48,286 nucleotides of DNA from UMGS621 sp964468815 (GCA_964468815.1 CAYXWN010000012.1:1-48286), one strand, 5' to 3'. Shown: positions 33,809-41,975, counted from the first letter of the stretch. The notes: a model not told the origin generated them from the sequence alone. Numbers and translations are program-made.

Positions 33809-35584
33809 TTAGTTTAATCGACTGTTTTCCGCTAGTTTTTCTTGCAATTTGGCGGCGAGCGCCTTGCGCTCGTTCAAATCTCTTTCTTGTTCGTAAAGTT
33901 TCGTCAGCGCGGCGATTTCGCCCTCTACGCGGCTCTTTACCATCGTTCTGACGCAATCCTTGAAATACCGCTCTCGATCGTAATGCTTATGCTCTTCCAA
34001 ATCAAGAGAAAGAATTTCAAAAAGTTCCAATTTATGTTCCTCGTCTATTTCGTCCATCAACAAAGTGGGCTTAATCAACTCGTTGTTTAAGCGCGCGCCG
34101 CGCACGTATTCCGCAATCGCCCGATGCGCAGGCAACTTGAAATCAACCGACGAAAGGTCGAAATCCTTCGTAAACGGAAGATTGGTCAGAATACAATTTA
34201 AAATATAACGCGCCGCTTGCAGATTGCGCTCCACCGGGGGCGCAAGAGAATCGGGAGGTTTCGGAGCGACCGTTTCTTGCGACGCGCTTTCCAACTCGCG
34301 CTTTAACGATTCATAACTAATTCCCGTTTCCGACCGAACCTGTTTCAATAATTCTTCGCGCTCCGCCGCCGATTCGCTTTCCCGAATCACGAGAACCGCC
34401 TTGGAAATGTATTTCCGTTTTCCTTCCGAAGTGGTTACGTCGAACGTGCGGCGCAAAATTTCCAACTTAAAATCAATCAAGGGCTTCGCCTCGTCTAAGC
34501 ATTTCCGATAAGCGTCCGCACCGAGTTTTTTCACAACGTCGTCCGGGTCCATGCCGTCCGGCAAAGAAACGACTTTGACGTTCAACCCCTCGTCCCGTAA
34601 AATCTCCAAGCCGCGAATCGCCGCCTTTTGCCCGGCAAAATCGCCGTCGTAACTGATCAACACGTTATCCGAATACCGTTTCAAAATCCGCGCTTGATCT
34701 TTGGTTAAAGAAGTCCCCATGCTGGCGACGACGTTTTCAAACCCTGCCATCACGAGGGAAATGGTATCCATATACCCCTCGACGATGATCACCTCGGAAA
34801 ACCCCTTTTCGTTTTTCAGTTTTTTCAGATTGTTGATATTAAAGAGCGTGTTGCTTTTGTTGAACACCACGGTTTCTTTTGTGTTTTTGTATTTCGCAAA
34901 GTCTGTTTTTTCAAGGTTTCGCCCCCCGAACGCAATGACTTCGTTAAACTGATTGATGATCGGGACAATCAACCGTCCCCCCAAGGAATCGTACCGACGA
35001 TTCGTTTCTTCCTTGCGATCCACGACGCCGGCGTCTATCATCTCTTCCGTCGAATATCCTTTACTTTCCAAATATCCGACCAGGCCTTGAAAAGAAAGCG
35101 ACGCGCCGATCCCGAATTTTACGACGGTAGCGCGATCGTAACCGCGTTTTTTGAGATACTCCCAATGCGCGGCGGCGTCCTCATTCTTTAAGTTATTGAC
35201 GTAAAAACGCGCGGTTTCGCGCAAGACTTCTAAAAGCCGCTCCTTTTTCTTCTTGTTTTGCCGAATCTGCTCTGTTTCAAACGTCGTTTCCGGCAGCGGA
35301 ATATGCGCGCGCTCCGCGAGCAGTTTCACCGCGTCCGGAAAATCCAACGATTCGATCTGTTCGATGAACGTAATGACGTCGCCGCTCGTGCCGCACCCGA
35401 AACAATGATAAAATTGATCGAGCGAATTGACGCAAAAAGACCCTGTTTTTTCGTGATGAAAGGGACATCTCCCCCAAAAATTCTTGCCTTTCTGCTCTAA
35501 TTGCACGTAACGGGATATCACGTCCACGATATCGTTTTTACTTTTCAGTTCTTCCAAAAATTTGGAATCGTATCCTCTTGCCAT
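33809..35584 (-). CDS. dnaG: DNA primase DnaG
   Basis: RNA primer synthesis at the replication fork. The 591 residues have the CHC2 zinc domain (CPFHHEKTGSF, HCFGCG; about 41-65), the catalytic core with the TOPRIM acidic residues in VEGYMD and SYDGDFAG (about 270-330), and a C-terminal helicase-binding part from about 450. The ribosome binding site is weak (AAAGAG). It follows dgt by 6 bp and precedes rpoD by 12 bp. Confidence 0.97.
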   Translation of the reverse strand: MARGYDSKFLEELKSKNDIVDVISRYVQLEQKGKNFWGRCPFHHEKTGSFCVNSLDQFYHCFGCGTSGDVITFIEQIESLDFPDAVKLLAERAHIPLPETTFETEQIRQNKKKKERLLEVLRETARFYVNNLKNEDAAAHWEYLKKRGYDRATVVKFGIGASLSFQGLVGYLESKGYSTEEMIDAGVVDRKEETNRRYDSLGGRLIVPIINQFNEVIAFGGRNLEKTDFAKYKNTKETVVFNKSNTLFNINNLKKLKNEKGFSEVIIVEGYMDTISLVMAGFENVVASMGTSLTKDQARILKRYSDNVLISYDGDFAGQKAAIRGLEILRDEGLNVKVVSLPDGMDPDDVVKKLGADAYRKCLDEAKPLIDFKLEILRRTFDVTTSEGKRKYISKAVLVIRESESAAEREELLKQVRSETGISYESLKRELESASQETVAPKPPDSLAPPVERNLQAARYILNCILTNLPFTKDFDLSSVDFKLPAHRAIAEYVRGARLNNELIKPTLLMDEIDEEHKLELFEILSLDLEEHKHYDRERYFKDCVRTMVKSRVEGEIAALTKLYEQERDLNERKALAAKLQEKLAENSRLN

Positions 35585-35590
35585 ATCTCT

Positions 35591-36622
35591 TTATAGTTTC
35601 TCCCAACTCTTCGGAACGAAAATACTCTCGTACAAATAAACCGCATAACGGTCGGACATCGAAGAAATATAATCGCAAAGAGCCGTTTCAAGCGAATCCC
35701 GTTCCGCAATTCCCGCGTAAAAGGGAGGTAACCGATCGGGATTCTCCGCAAAATACCCGTATAAGTTAGACAGCATACGAGAAGCCTTTTCCTCTTCGAT
35801 CAAAGAGGCTTCCCGAAAATAAACGCGCTCGAACATAAAGGCGCGAAGTTCTTTCGTCGCTTCAAAAATATCCGGCTCCATTTCGACCATGTTCTTCCCC
35901 TCGCTCATGCGATAGATGGAAAACACCATCGTGTTAATCCGCTCGCGCGAACTGCTCCCTAGTACGTCAACGGCATCCCGAGGCAAATCGTCCACAGAGA
36001 TAATGCCGCCGGCAATCGCGTCGTCGATATCGTGATTGATGTACGCGATCCAATCGGAAAGGGACACGGCGCGTCCCTCTAACGTCATAGAAGTAAGCGT
36101 TGTTTTATGATTCAAAATCCCGTCCCGCACCTCTGCGGTGAGATTCAAACCGGCACCGTTTTTTTCCAACACGTCCACCACGCGCAAAGACTGCTCGTTA
36201 TGCGAAAAGCCGTGCGGAGAAAGTTGATTCAAAATCCGTTCGCCGCTGTGCCCGAACGGCGTGTGTCCCAAATCGTGCCCTAACGCGATCGCTTCGGTTA
36301 AATCTCCGTTCAGCGAAAGCGCGCGAGCGATGGAACGACTGATCTGCGATACGTCCAACGTGTGCGTCAAACGCGTGCGATAATGATCGCCGAACGGCGA
36401 AAAAAAGACTTGCGTTTTATTCTTCAAACGACGAAACGCTTTGCAATAGATAATGCGATCTCTGTCGCGCTGAAAATCCGTCCGCATGGGGCAAGGTTCT
36501 TCTTCCCTCATTCTGCCGAGCGTATCCTTCGCCTTTTTCGCATACGGAGAGAGAAACAATTCCTCTTTCCGATCGGTCTTCTCTTTTAATATCGCCTCTT
36601 CCGCGCCCTTTTTCTTTCTCAA
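35591..36622 (-). CDS. dgt: dGTP triphosphohydrolase-like HD protein
   Basis: Predicted deoxynucleotide triphosphohydrolase (dGTPase, type 2 group), hydrolysing dNTP to nucleoside and triphosphate. The HD metal site is seen in RLTHTLDVSQISRSIARAL and ALGHDLGHTPFGHSGE, with FSHNEQSLRV following. 343 residues. The start codon is TTG at 36622, with GGGAG 7 bases upstream and no suitable earlier ATG. It heads the dgt-dnaG-rpoD-trmK-nif3 run. Substrate preference among dNTPs cannot be read from the sequence. Confidence 0.9.
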   Translation of the reverse strand: MRKKKGAEEAILKEKTDRKEELFLSPYAKKAKDTLGRMREEEPCPMRTDFQRDRDRIIYCKAFRRLKNKTQVFFSPFGDHYRTRLTHTLDVSQISRSIARALSLNGDLTEAIALGHDLGHTPFGHSGERILNQLSPHGFSHNEQSLRVVDVLEKNGAGLNLTAEVRDGILNHKTTLTSMTLEGRAVSLSDWIAYINHDIDDAIAGGIISVDDLPRDAVDVLGSSSRERINTMVFSIYRMSEGKNMVEMEPDIFEATKELRAFMFERVYFREASLIEEEKASRMLSNLYGYFAENPDRLPPFYAGIAERDSLETALCDYISSMSDRYAVYLYESIFVPKSWEKL

Positions 36623-36650
36623 CGCCGTTCTCCCGATTCAATCTAATCAA

Positions 36651-36888
36651 ATATATTCGACAAAAAAGTCAAAAACCCTTTTTTCTGTGAAAAAATACAT
36701 TTGCCGATTCTTGATATAACGTGTTAATATATTCGACAAAAAAGCCGAAAATCCTTTTTTTCTGTGAAAAAATACATTTGCCGATTCTCGATATAACGTG
36801 TTAATATATTCGACAAAAAAGCCGAAAACCCTTTTTTCCGCGAAAAATACAATTGCCAATTTCTTTATAATGTGCTAAAATAAGAAAA
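36651..36888. repeat. Tandem 76-77-bp repeat, about three copies, between dgt and ung
   Basis: Copies start at ATATATTCGAC at 36651, 36727 and 36804; the third is more diverged after about 40 bp. Each copy holds an A-run/T-run inverted repeat (AAAAAAG ... CTTTTTT) and a TTGCCR core followed 17-18 bp later by a TAATAT or TAAAAT box, that is, a promoter-like unit pointing to ung. A 70-residue open frame on the minus strand is a by-product of the repeat and is not called as a gene. Confidence 0.9.
36853..36881 (+). promoter_or_regulatory. Promoter of ung-apgM within third repeat copy
   Basis: TTGCCA, 17-bp spacer, TAAAAT. The two upstream repeat copies carry weaker versions of the same boxes. 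Confidence 0.6.
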
Positions 36889-36907
36889 AAACACGGAGGA
36901 AACGTCT

Positions 36908-37579
36908 ATGCTTTCTTTGGGCGGCGGTTGGGACGCGCTGTTGGCGGACGATTTTCAATCGAAAAATTATCGAACGCTACGGGAATTTCTCAAAGAGGAA
37001 TACCGTACGCGCACGATTTACCCGTCTATGTACGATTTATTCAATTGTTTTCGTTTTACTCCGCTCGATCGCGTAAAATGCGTGATTTTGGGGCAAGATC
37101 CCTATCACGGAGAAGGGCAAGCGATGGGGCTTTCCTTTTCCGTACCGGAGGGGATTCCGAAGCCCCCCTCGCTCGTCAATATTTTTACCGAAATGGAAAG
37201 CGACGTTCACGTTCCCGCGCCGCGTTCGGGCGATCTTACTAAATGGGCGACAGAGGGCGTATTGTTGTTAAACACCGCGCTGACCGTACGCGCCGGGCAA
37301 GCAAACTCTCACCGCGGACACGGTTGGGAAGCGTTTACCGACTCTGTGATTCGAAAAATCAGCCTGCATTGCGCGCACGTTTCCTTTATCCTTTGGGGAA
37401 GCAACGCGCGAAGCAAAAAGCCGCTGATCGACCGCGATAAACACTTGATCGTCGAGAGCGTTCACCCGAGTCCTCTCTCCTGTTACAACGGCTTTTTCGG
37501 CAGCAAACCTTTTTCTCGCACGAACGACTTTCTCACGGCGAACGGCATAACGCCGATCGACTGGGATTTAACAAAATAA
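36908..37579 (+). CDS. ung: Uracil-DNA glycosylase (family 1)
   Basis: Removes uracil from DNA as the first step of base-excision repair. The 223 residues contain the water-activating motif GQDPYHGEGQAMGLSFSVP and the minor-groove loop HPSPLS, both characteristic of family 1 UNG. Start at 36908 with CGGAGGA upstream. It is the first gene of a two-gene unit with apgM. Confidence 0.96.
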   Translation: MLSLGGGWDALLADDFQSKNYRTLREFLKEEYRTRTIYPSMYDLFNCFRFTPLDRVKCVILGQDPYHGEGQAMGLSFSVPEGIPKPPSLVNIFTEMESDVHVPAPRSGDLTKWATEGVLLLNTALTVRAGQANSHRGHGWEAFTDSVIRKISLHCAHVSFILWGSNARSKKPLIDRDKHLIVESVHPSPLSCYNGFFGSKPFSRTNDFLTANGITPIDWDLTK

Positions 37580-37593
37580 TCGGACGGATCATT

Positions 37594-38802
37594 ATGAAAT
37601 ACGCAATTATCTTAGGCGACGGAATGGCGGATTACAAAATCCCCTCTCTCGGCAATCGGACACCGCTTCAAGCGGCGAAAAAAAGTTTTATCGACGGGCT
37701 CGCGAAAACGAGTGAATTAGGCTTGGTTCACACCGTTCCGACTACCCTTTCTCCGGGCAGCGACGTGGCAAATCTTTCGGTCATGGGATACAATCCTGCC
37801 GAATATTACACCGGGCGCTCCCCCTTAGAGGCGGCGAGTATCGGAATCCCGTTGACCGAAACCGATCTGACGTTGCGCGCGAATCTCGTAACGCTCTCCG
37901 GAAACGGTCGATACGAGGATCGCACGATGGCGGATTACAGCGCTGGTGAAATTTCAACCGAAGAAGCCGCGAAATTGATTTCCGACCTCAAACAAGCGTT
38001 GGACGACGACGCGGCAGAGTTGTTTGCAGGAGTTTCCTACCGTCACTGTCTCGTCTTGCACGATCGGGTACAACGCGCGACTTTTACGCCTCCCCACGAT
38101 ATTACGGGAAAACAGATTACGGAATTTCTTCCGCGCGGAGAAGACGGCGCGTTTTATCTCTCACTCATGAAACGCTCGGAAGAATTGCTTCGCAACCACC
38201 CGATCAACGCAGAACGGATCAAACGCGGAAAAAATCCGGCAAATTCTATTTGGCTTTGGGGTGCAGGCACGAAACCGCGGCTTTCCCCCTTTACCGCACG
38301 CACGCAATTAAAGGGAGGTATCATTTCCGCCGTCGATCTCTTGAAAGGAATCGGGATTCTCGCCGGCATGAAAATTATCGACGTTTCGGGCGCGACGGGC
38401 AACTACGACACGAACTTTTCGGGAAAAGCCAACGCTTGCGCGGACGCTTTGCTCGGCGGCTTGGACTTTGTATATCTTCATATGGAAGCGCCGGACGAAT
38501 GCGGACATCAAGGGAATTTGGAAAAGAAAATTTTCTCGATCGAACAAATCGACGGCGTGGTTCGCACGGTATACGAACGGCTGACCGCCGCGAAAGAGGA
38601 CTTCCGTCTGTTGATTCTCCCCGATCACCCCACGCCGATCGCGCTGAAAACACACACGCGCGACGCCGTTCCCTATCTGCTGTACGACTCCAAAACCGCA
38701 CACGCGGGTATGGCTGCTTATGACGAATTCACCGCCGCGACAACGGGAAACGAATATGCAAGCGGCAGCGATTTATTCGCGCATTTTCTCGCCCGTCCGT
38801 AA
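37594..38802 (+). CDS. apgM: 2,3-bisphosphoglycerate-independent phosphoglycerate mutase, archaeal type
   Basis: Interconverts 3- and 2-phosphoglycerate in glycolysis. The 402 residues start YAIILGDGMADY (first metal-binding aspartate) and carry the phospho-acceptor serine in PGSDVANLSVMGYNP, with the C-terminal metal ligands in HLEAPDECGHQG-like order (HMEAPDECGHQG) and ILPDHPTPI. This is the ApgM branch, not the GpmI branch. It starts 14 bp after ung with a weak ribosome binding site, and a terminator follows. Confidence 0.94.
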   Translation: MKYAIILGDGMADYKIPSLGNRTPLQAAKKSFIDGLAKTSELGLVHTVPTTLSPGSDVANLSVMGYNPAEYYTGRSPLEAASIGIPLTETDLTLRANLVTLSGNGRYEDRTMADYSAGEISTEEAAKLISDLKQALDDDAAELFAGVSYRHCLVLHDRVQRATFTPPHDITGKQITEFLPRGEDGAFYLSLMKRSEELLRNHPINAERIKRGKNPANSIWLWGAGTKPRLSPFTARTQLKGGIISAVDLLKGIGILAGMKIIDVSGATGNYDTNFSGKANACADALLGGLDFVYLHMEAPDECGHQGNLEKKIFSIEQIDGVVRTVYERLTAAKEDFRLLILPDHPTPIALKTHTRDAVPYLLYDSKTAHAGMAAYDEFTAATTGNEYASGSDLFAHFLARP

Positions 38803-38807
38803 ATAAA

Positions 38808-38832
38808 AAAGCCTTGTAAAAGGCTCTTTATC
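38808..38832 (+). terminator. Terminator after apgM
   Basis: AGCCTT, GTAA loop, AAGGCT, followed by CTTTAT. Confidence 0.75.
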
Positions 38833-38867
38833 GGCAAGAAACAACGCTTACGACTTCTTAAAATCCG

Positions 38868-38905
38868 GCACGCCAAGGTGTCCCGTTCAATGTCCCTTGA
38901 CGTGC
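38868..38905. other. Stem-loop of unknown function
   Basis: GCACGCCAAGG pairs with CCTTGACGTGC (one mismatch) around a 16-nt loop containing GTCCCGTTCAATGTC, followed by TGTTTATTATATTTT. It might be a second terminator or part of an unrecognised RNA. Confidence 0.4.
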
Positions 38906-38987
38906 TGTTTATTATATTTTGATAAGGGAGAAATAAATTTTTAACGTTGTACGCAAATTACAAAATAAACACCCCATCGTCTCGTTC

Positions 38988-39032
38988 TGATATGCACCCC
39001 AAATGTTAGACAAACTTTTGGGGTGCATATCA
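38988..39032. repeat. 45-bp palindromic element with IS3-end-like arms
   Basis: TGATATGCACCCCAAA and TTTGGGGTGCATATCA form a perfect 16-bp inverted repeat with GTTAGAC-like sequence in the centre. The arm resembles the ACCCCAAAAGTTAGAC terminal repeats of IS3-family elements. A related copy starts at 48253. There is no transposase, so this looks like a minimal non-autonomous or relic element. Confidence 0.75.
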
Positions 39033-39132
39033 TATCTGACTTTCTGAGTGATTTTATGTTTTTCCAAGTTCTTATTGTTCTGTTGATTAGAGCTTTACGA
39101 ATAAAATCGCGAAAAAAATTTTCACAAAAAGA

Positions 39133-39831
39133 TTATAACGACGATAAAACACACTGCGCAATCGCTTCCATTCCGTCTTTGTTCGGATGATAACCGTCTA
39201 TCGTATCGTAAATACAGCGTTGCTTGTACAAATCGACGATACGACAACCAAGTGCAAAAGTACCGAAACGAATCGCTTCGCAATATTCTTCAATCTTTAT
39301 TTTTCTACGCTCATGCGAAAATTCAACGACGCTCTCCCCCGAACGACAACCGTAAGGCAAAGTCATGCACCATACTTCCGCTTTCGGATAATGCGCTTTT
39401 ATCTTTTTAAGCATTGTTCGATAGGCAACGGAAAACGACGTGCAATCTTCGTCCTTTATCAAAGATTCACCGACATTAAACCCGACGCCCCAATCGTTTA
39501 TTCCCATAAAAACGATAATGACGTCCGGCAGCATGTCGCCTTCTCCTAAGAAAGACGTCCTTTCATCGCTGCAACCGTAAGACGGAACGAAATACGCCGG
39601 ACTTTTCGATACCGTGCTCCCCGACCACGAATCATTGACTAAAAGCCGTCCTCCCAATCGGTCGATTACATTTCCCCACCAAGTATCCGCAACCGTCGCA
39701 ATACCCGAAACGCGCTTTTTTTCCGCATTGTAAAACGCAGCCTCGCGCGGACGACTGTACCACTCCAACGTGCTGATCGAATCTCCGAGAATGGAAAAAT
39801 ATTTATTTTTATAGCGATCAATCGTACTCAT
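39133..39831 (-). CDS. SGNH/GDSL-type hydrolase, accessory region
   Basis: Predicted esterase, 232 residues, unrelated in detail to the one at 875-1471. The SGNH blocks are the nucleophile in ILGDSIS (about residues 14-20), the glycine/asparagine region NDSWSGSTV, the asparagine in MGINDWG and the acid/base pair in DGYHPNKDG. No signal peptide is seen. It lies 33 bp downstream of the FtsK-like gene in the same direction, so the two probably share a transcript. What it hydrolyses, and why it is paired with an ATPase, are unknown. Confidence 0.85.
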   Translation of the reverse strand: MSTIDRYKNKYFSILGDSISTLEWYSRPREAAFYNAEKKRVSGIATVADTWWGNVIDRLGGRLLVNDSWSGSTVSKSPAYFVPSYGCSDERTSFLGEGDMLPDVIIVFMGINDWGVGFNVGESLIKDEDCTSFSVAYRTMLKKIKAHYPKAEVWCMTLPYGCRSGESVVEFSHERRKIKIEEYCEAIRFGTFALGCRIVDLYKQRCIYDTIDGYHPNKDGMEAIAQCVLSSL

Positions 39832-39864
39832 TCTTATTTTGAAAAAAGCAAAAAGCAGTCTCTT

Positions 39865-41016
39865 TTATTCGAGCGAATCGCCGTCAAGAGAAACGTTCTT
39901 CTTGATATAATCGACAAGATCCGCGGTGCGTTCGGCAGACAGATACGGCGTCTGTATTCTCCGCAATCCCGGCTCGTTATTGTAACTTAAAAAGCAATCG
40001 CCAGACAAAAACAATTCCGCCGCACTCGGATCGTCAAGCACGATCGTCGATTCTCGTGCGTCGGCAGTCTTTAATACCGCATGAACGCAAGCATTTCTCA
40101 AAATGATATCGGGCAGTTTCTTTAAATAAGAACTCTGCGTCGCAATAATCCAATAAATGCCGACGAAACGCGCTTTTTGCATAAGCGAGATCATTTGATT
40201 TAGCACTACTTTCTTACCGGGACCACACAACATCCGTTCAAAGTCATCCGCTATGACGACGATTTTCGGCAATTTCTCCCGTTCGCCCGCTTGGCAATTA
40301 TATTCCTCTATGTTGAGAACGCCTTTCTCCATACATAAGCCGTAACGTCTGTCCATTTCTTCCGTTATCTGCTTTAACGCCTCTGCGACCTCACTTGCGT
40401 CCGTAAGCGGAGCGCAGTTCAGTAAATGCGGCAACCCCGTATACGCACTATCGTTTTTGGGGGCAATTAAAAGCAGCCGTAACTCTTGCGGCGAACACCG
40501 ATAAACAAAACTCGCGACGATCGAATTTAAGAACGTGCTTTTTCCCGCCCCCGTACAGCCTGTAATCAAAATGCCGGGATACCGCGACAAATCGCACGTT
40601 ACGTAACGATTTAGCGTATCCTTCCCCAATACAGTCGTTAATTTTTCGTCTTTATCGGAAACGGCGCGCAAAATCTCGTTTAATTCCACAAAACTGCGCT
40701 CCTTATTCGGAATTTCGATATGCAACGCTTTTTCCTTATAATCGATCGCCAGTCGCACGCCGCAATTTCCCAATTTTGAATTCAGTTCATTCTTTTCGTC
40801 AAAACACTTCTTTACTGAAAAAGCATTCTTGTCCACCGTTGCTCGTACCGTGATAACCGAATGACTAGCCGTAACCGAAGAAACGTGTGCACACTGATCG
40901 CCGTCCGCAAAAAACGCTTCAACGATTTTTTTCACCCTTTCCTTATAAAGTTCGTCGCAAGTCGGCGCGGTGAACTCATTTCCCAAAACATCAGTCGGTA
41001 TAACGTATTCTTTCAT
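39865..41016 (-). CDS. Short FtsK/SpoIIIE-like ATPase lacking membrane and gamma domains
   Basis: 383-residue relative of the FtsK motor. Residues 130-270 align with the motor of the window's full-length FtsK: Walker A GCTGAGKS (153-160), then LRLLLIAPKNDSAYTGLPHL in place of LRLIMVDPKQVEFNIYNHLPHL, and Walker B KIVVIADDFERM (251-262), where the usual DE pair is DD. The first 130 residues resemble a diverged alpha domain. There are no transmembrane helices, no linker and no winged-helix gamma domain, so it should be a soluble pump or a subunit of an unknown machine. It precedes the SGNH gene. TcpA-like coupling proteins of mobile elements are an alternative relationship. Confidence 0.82.
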   Translation of the reverse strand: MKEYVIPTDVLGNEFTAPTCDELYKERVKKIVEAFFADGDQCAHVSSVTASHSVITVRATVDKNAFSVKKCFDEKNELNSKLGNCGVRLAIDYKEKALHIEIPNKERSFVELNEILRAVSDKDEKLTTVLGKDTLNRYVTCDLSRYPGILITGCTGAGKSTFLNSIVASFVYRCSPQELRLLLIAPKNDSAYTGLPHLLNCAPLTDASEVAEALKQITEEMDRRYGLCMEKGVLNIEEYNCQAGEREKLPKIVVIADDFERMLCGPGKKVVLNQMISLMQKARFVGIYWIIATQSSYLKKLPDIILRNACVHAVLKTADARESTIVLDDPSAAELFLSGDCFLSYNNEPGLRRIQTPYLSAERTADLVDYIKKNVSLDGDSLE

Positions 41017-41022
41017 ATTCTT

Positions 41023-41160
41023 CTATCCGTTTTTTATTTTCAGCCTTTCCAATCGACTTAATTTTTCGTCCCGAAAACAACCGAATCGGTCAAAGTGCTT
41101 TTGCTCCTGCGCACGCATGGTCACCCGATCGCGCCACTCACAGTGTCCGCCTATCAGCAC
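41023..41160 (-). CDS. Possible 45-codon frame upstream of FtsK-like gene
   Basis: A GTG-initiated frame of 45 codons (an internal ATG would give 31) ends 6 bp before the FtsK-like start. The peptide is rich in charged and aromatic residues and has no membrane helix. No Shine-Dalgarno sequence is visible before either start, so it could equally be a structured or untranslated leader. I recognise no family. It is listed because the predicted promoter at 41190-41218 would transcribe it first. Confidence 0.3.
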   Translation of the reverse strand: MLIGGHCEWRDRVTMRAQEQKHFDRFGCFRDEKLSRLERLKIKNG

Positions 41161-41189
41161 AAAGACAATTCATTTTATTCTCTATTATT

Positions 41190-41218
41190 GTTATAACACA
41201 TATCGTTCGTTTTTTCAA
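41190..41218 (-). promoter_or_regulatory. Promoter of FtsK-like/SGNH unit
   Basis: Minus strand: TTGAAA, 17-bp spacer, TATAAC. The predicted leader to the FtsK-like start is about 165 nt. Between this promoter and the pyrR terminator (41219-41396) I see only a short hairpin (GCAATG/CATTGC, 41362-41377) and no supportable gene. Confidence 0.6.
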
Positions 41219-41396
41219 GGAAAAAAACATAATTTTCGTTATTAAACCAACAAAAAGAAAAATCCTTATTACAAATCTACCGCGCCAACCACCAAAGCGC
41301 ATCGCACAAAAAAGTTTTTTCACTCATGCTCATTTACTATGCTTGAAAATAAAGTTTTTTAGCAATGCCAGCATTGCCGGTGATTTTTCTTATACA

Positions 41397-41427
41397 AAAA
41401 AAGACGATTACGATTCGTCTTTTTCAA
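41397..41427 (-). terminator. Terminator overlapping the 3' end of pyrR
   Basis: Minus strand: AAAAGACGA, 7-nt loop, TCGTCTTTT, then more T. The 5' arm encodes the last residues of PyrR (EKDES) and the loop holds the stop codon. Confidence 0.85.
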
Positions 41428-41941
41428 AAATCGATACGGAGGTTTCTCCGTCTGTTTCCAATAAATTGACAACGATCTCCTCCCGCATGGAAGTCGGTAC
41501 GTTTTTTCCGACAAAATCCGCGCGCAACGGAAGTTCGCGATGTCCGCGATCGATCAAAACCGCCAAACGGATACTCGACGCTCTGCCTGCGTCTAAAACT
41601 GCCTCGATCGCGGCGCGCGTGGTTCTCCCCGTAAATAAAACGTCGTCTACCAAAATCACGTCTTTCCCGGCAACGTCGGCGGTAAATTTGCCGCCCGTCT
41701 TTTCATGTAAAGGAAGATCGTCCCGATAATACGTAACGTCTAATTCCGCAAAAGGAAGATCCGTTCCCGTGGAATCGACGATATTCTTGCGAATGGTCTG
41801 CGCCAGTTGAACGCCACGCGTTTTGATCCCCACCAAAACGGTATTTTTCAAATCGGGCACGCGCTCGATAATTTCATATGAGATTCTCGTCATGGCGCGT
41901 CGAATGGCGAGTTCGTCTAAAATTTGCGCTTTGAATTTCAT
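41408..41941 (-). CDS. pyrR: Bifunctional pyrimidine regulator PyrR / uracil phosphoribosyltransferase
   Basis: In Bacillota PyrR binds pyr mRNA when UMP is high and promotes attenuation; it also has weak uracil phosphoribosyltransferase activity. The 177 residues include the PRPP-binding loop VILVDDVLFTGRTTRAA and the family segments VGIKTRGVQLAQ and LIDRGHRELPLRADFVGKNVPTS. The start has GGGGG upstream. It is alone, divergent from upp; no other pyr genes are in the window and I did not find a PyrR-type anti-antiterminator before it. Confidence 0.95.
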   Translation of the reverse strand: MKFKAQILDELAIRRAMTRISYEIIERVPDLKNTVLVGIKTRGVQLAQTIRKNIVDSTGTDLPFAELDVTYYRDDLPLHEKTGGKFTADVAGKDVILVDDVLFTGRTTRAAIEAVLDAGRASSIRLAVLIDRGHRELPLRADFVGKNVPTSMREEIVVNLLETDGETSVSIFEKDES

Positions 41942-41975
41942 AGCAACCCCCGTTTTCGGATTGTTTTTTTCTTTT

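Larger units (their letters stand above)
38803..39132. other. Intergenic region with terminator, hairpin and palindromic repeat
   Basis: 330 bp without a gene. It contains the apgM terminator, an 11-bp stem-loop at 38868-38905 and the 45-bp palindromic element at 38988-39032. A GGGAG followed by an AT-rich stretch near 38935 has no open frame after it. Confidence 0.7.

Noticed and set aside
36647..36859. 70-codon minus-strand protein
   Set aside because: It only reflects the tandem repeat, has no ribosome binding site and repeats the same peptide each unit.
36651..36888. CRISPR array
   Set aside because: The units are near-identical tandem copies over their full length, with no repeat/spacer alternation and no cas genes.
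38988..39032. Complete insertion sequence
   Set aside because: Only 45 bp with no transposase frame nearby; the adjoining genes are an SGNH hydrolase and an FtsK-like ATPase.
40970..41245. 91-codon plus-strand protein
   Set aside because: Runs antisense through the FtsK-like start, its leader and promoter, without initiation signals.
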